Shown here: one piece after another, positions 63,328 to 64,000 of the stretch | Numbering within the stretch: position 1 is the stretch's first letter | Layout: each line of letters begins with the position of its first letter | NCBI RefSeq assembly: GCF_001544375.1 | Contig: NZ_BCQJ01000002.1 | Location: 248,001 to 312,000, forward strand | Source: Enterococcus canis NBRC 100695 | GTDB taxonomy: Bacteria; Bacillota; Bacilli; Lactobacillales; Enterococcaceae | Direction: 5' to 3' | DNA: 64,000 bases | Made by a program: the position numbers and the translations under genes | The notes under the pieces: model-generated | Told to the model about the DNA's origin: nothing | Database searches by the model: none | What the model saw: only the letters and a program-made list of their open reading frames with translations

Positions 63328-64000
63328 ATCTGACTTGTTAACCGCTTTTCAAGACTTTGTGATTGGCGATGGGGCGATGGGAACCTTATTAGCCCCTGAC
63401 ATTGCCTATGAACACTTGCTCAAAGCCAACTTAGAGCAGCCCAAACTGATTTTAAATGCCCATCAAGACTATGTTGCTGCTGGAGCCGAGCTTATTTTAA
63501 CCAATACCTTTGCGCTTTCGCTAGACACCGCTCCGCCTGATGAAAAGGTCCGTATCGCACGGCAGGCTTGCCAATTAACCAAGCAAGCAGGTGCAAAATG
63601 GTGGGCCTATGACCTAGGTCCCGCTCTGCCAGAACAATCGCAAAGAGAACGGCAGCTTACGTATTCTCAGCAAGCTCAGATTGCTGTTGAAGAAAACGCC
63701 GATGCTCTTCTTCTCGAAACCTTTTATACCATTTCTGAACTAGCATTGGCCTTAGAGGCGGTAACTAGCTGCCCCTTACCACTCATGGTTTCAGTAGCCC
63801 TCCTAGGGGAGGATGACTTGGCTTCTGTTTTGCATCTTTGCCAAGGTCGTGTTGCGGTACTAGGGATCAATTGCCAGTATGGTCCGTCCCTGCTGCAAAG
63901 TACCGCCTATCTACGCCAACATTGGACCGGCCCACTTTATATTCAGCCTAACCGCGGCATTCCGGATCATGATGGGCACTTGCCAGTCAGCCAGCTGGAG
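63314..64000 (+). CDS. Homocysteine S-methyltransferase domain, YitJ-like (runs off window)
   Basis: The first 229 codons are visible and the gene continues past the window. The translation starts at TTG 63314 (MKKIKSDLLTAFQDF), 6 nt after AGGTG and overlapping tetR by 14 nt; GTG at 63305 is an alternative. GDGAMGTLL, LTNTFA and GINCQYGP (the first zinc cysteine) mark the homocysteine S-methyltransferase domain. The wording around IQPNRGIPDHDG resembles the N-terminal half of bifunctional YitJ-type enzymes that add a methylenetetrahydrofolate reductase domain. Whether the second domain exists cannot be seen. Coupling to tetR suggests coregulation. Confidence 0.75.
   Translation, partial: MKKIKSDLLTAFQDFVIGDGAMGTLLAPDIAYEHLLKANLEQPKLILNAHQDYVAAGAELILTNTFALSLDTAPPDEKVRIARQACQLTKQAGAKWWAYDLGPALPEQSQRERQLTYSQQAQIAVEENADALLLETFYTISELALALEAVTSCPLPLMVSVALLGEDDLASVLHLCQGRVAVLGINCQYGPSLLQSTAYLRQHWTGPLYIQPNRGIPDHDGHLPVSQLE

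Overview
The window looks like chromosome from a low-to-moderate GC Gram-positive bacterium of the Lactobacillales, most likely an Enterococcus or close relative. The evidence is gene content and order, not a marker gene. The ccpA/pepQ pair lies next to a pbpF-type class A penicillin-binding protein. There is an hprK-lgt-gpsA-galU operon, a liaXYZ-type operon (LiaX-like beta-solenoid protein, PspC protein, YvlD-type membrane protein) directly beside phoU-pst, and comFA-comFC-hpf-secA-prfB-ftsEX in series. Nearly everything is core genome. I see no rRNA, tRNA, CRISPR array, insertion sequence or prophage.

Layout: 1-6.2 kb (minus) holds a partial AraC-type regulator, then era, dgkA, ybeY, pgpH, phoH, and yqeY-rpsU. 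6.2-7.6 kb has zur divergent from a PPDK regulatory protein. 7.7-10.8 kb is the hom-thrC-thrB threonine operon. 11-13 kb is pgcA with a CzrA-like metal sensor. 13.2-21.4 kb carries trxB, a heterodimeric ABC exporter, yneF, nfo, an AEC permease and tyrS. 21.6-26.6 kb holds pbpF, ccpA and pepQ. 26.7-31.8 kb holds ytxH, a DUF948 gene and galU-gpsA-lgt-hprK. 32-35.7 kb is a beta-glucoside module (6-phospho-beta-glucosidase, PTS IIC, divergent GntR). 35.7-38 kb is liaXYZ and 38.3-43.4 kb is phoU and pst. 43.5-55 kb has a candidate small RNA, cls, ftsEX, prfB (programmed frameshift), secA, hpf, comFC/comFA, a lipase-like hydrolase and DUF441. 55-64 kb is more accessory: an orphan PTS IIB, small conserved proteins, a second GntR, a very large 2-hydroxyacyl-CoA dehydratase activase fusion with a divergent TetR, and the start of a YitJ-like methyltransferase.

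The regulation fits together. CcpA and HPr kinase, both encoded here, are the core of carbon catabolite control, and the beta-glucoside operon is a likely client. LiaX (envelope stress), PgpH (c-di-AMP), the Pst system, DgkA, Cls and the PBP are all envelope or phosphate functions.

The least explained items are a dispersed repeat present twice (24.3 and 58.1 kb) that joins a terminator-like hairpin to a conserved tail, a 110-nt inverted repeat attached to its second copy, and a possible small RNA between pstS and cls. Others are operator-like palindromes placed inside the promoters of two gntR genes, an inverted repeat just upstream of the liaX promoter, and the giant iron-sulfur fusion protein. 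Many start codons were chosen from Shine-Dalgarno spacing and differ from the longest reading frame; several are TTG or GTG. All identifications are by reading; no database search was run.
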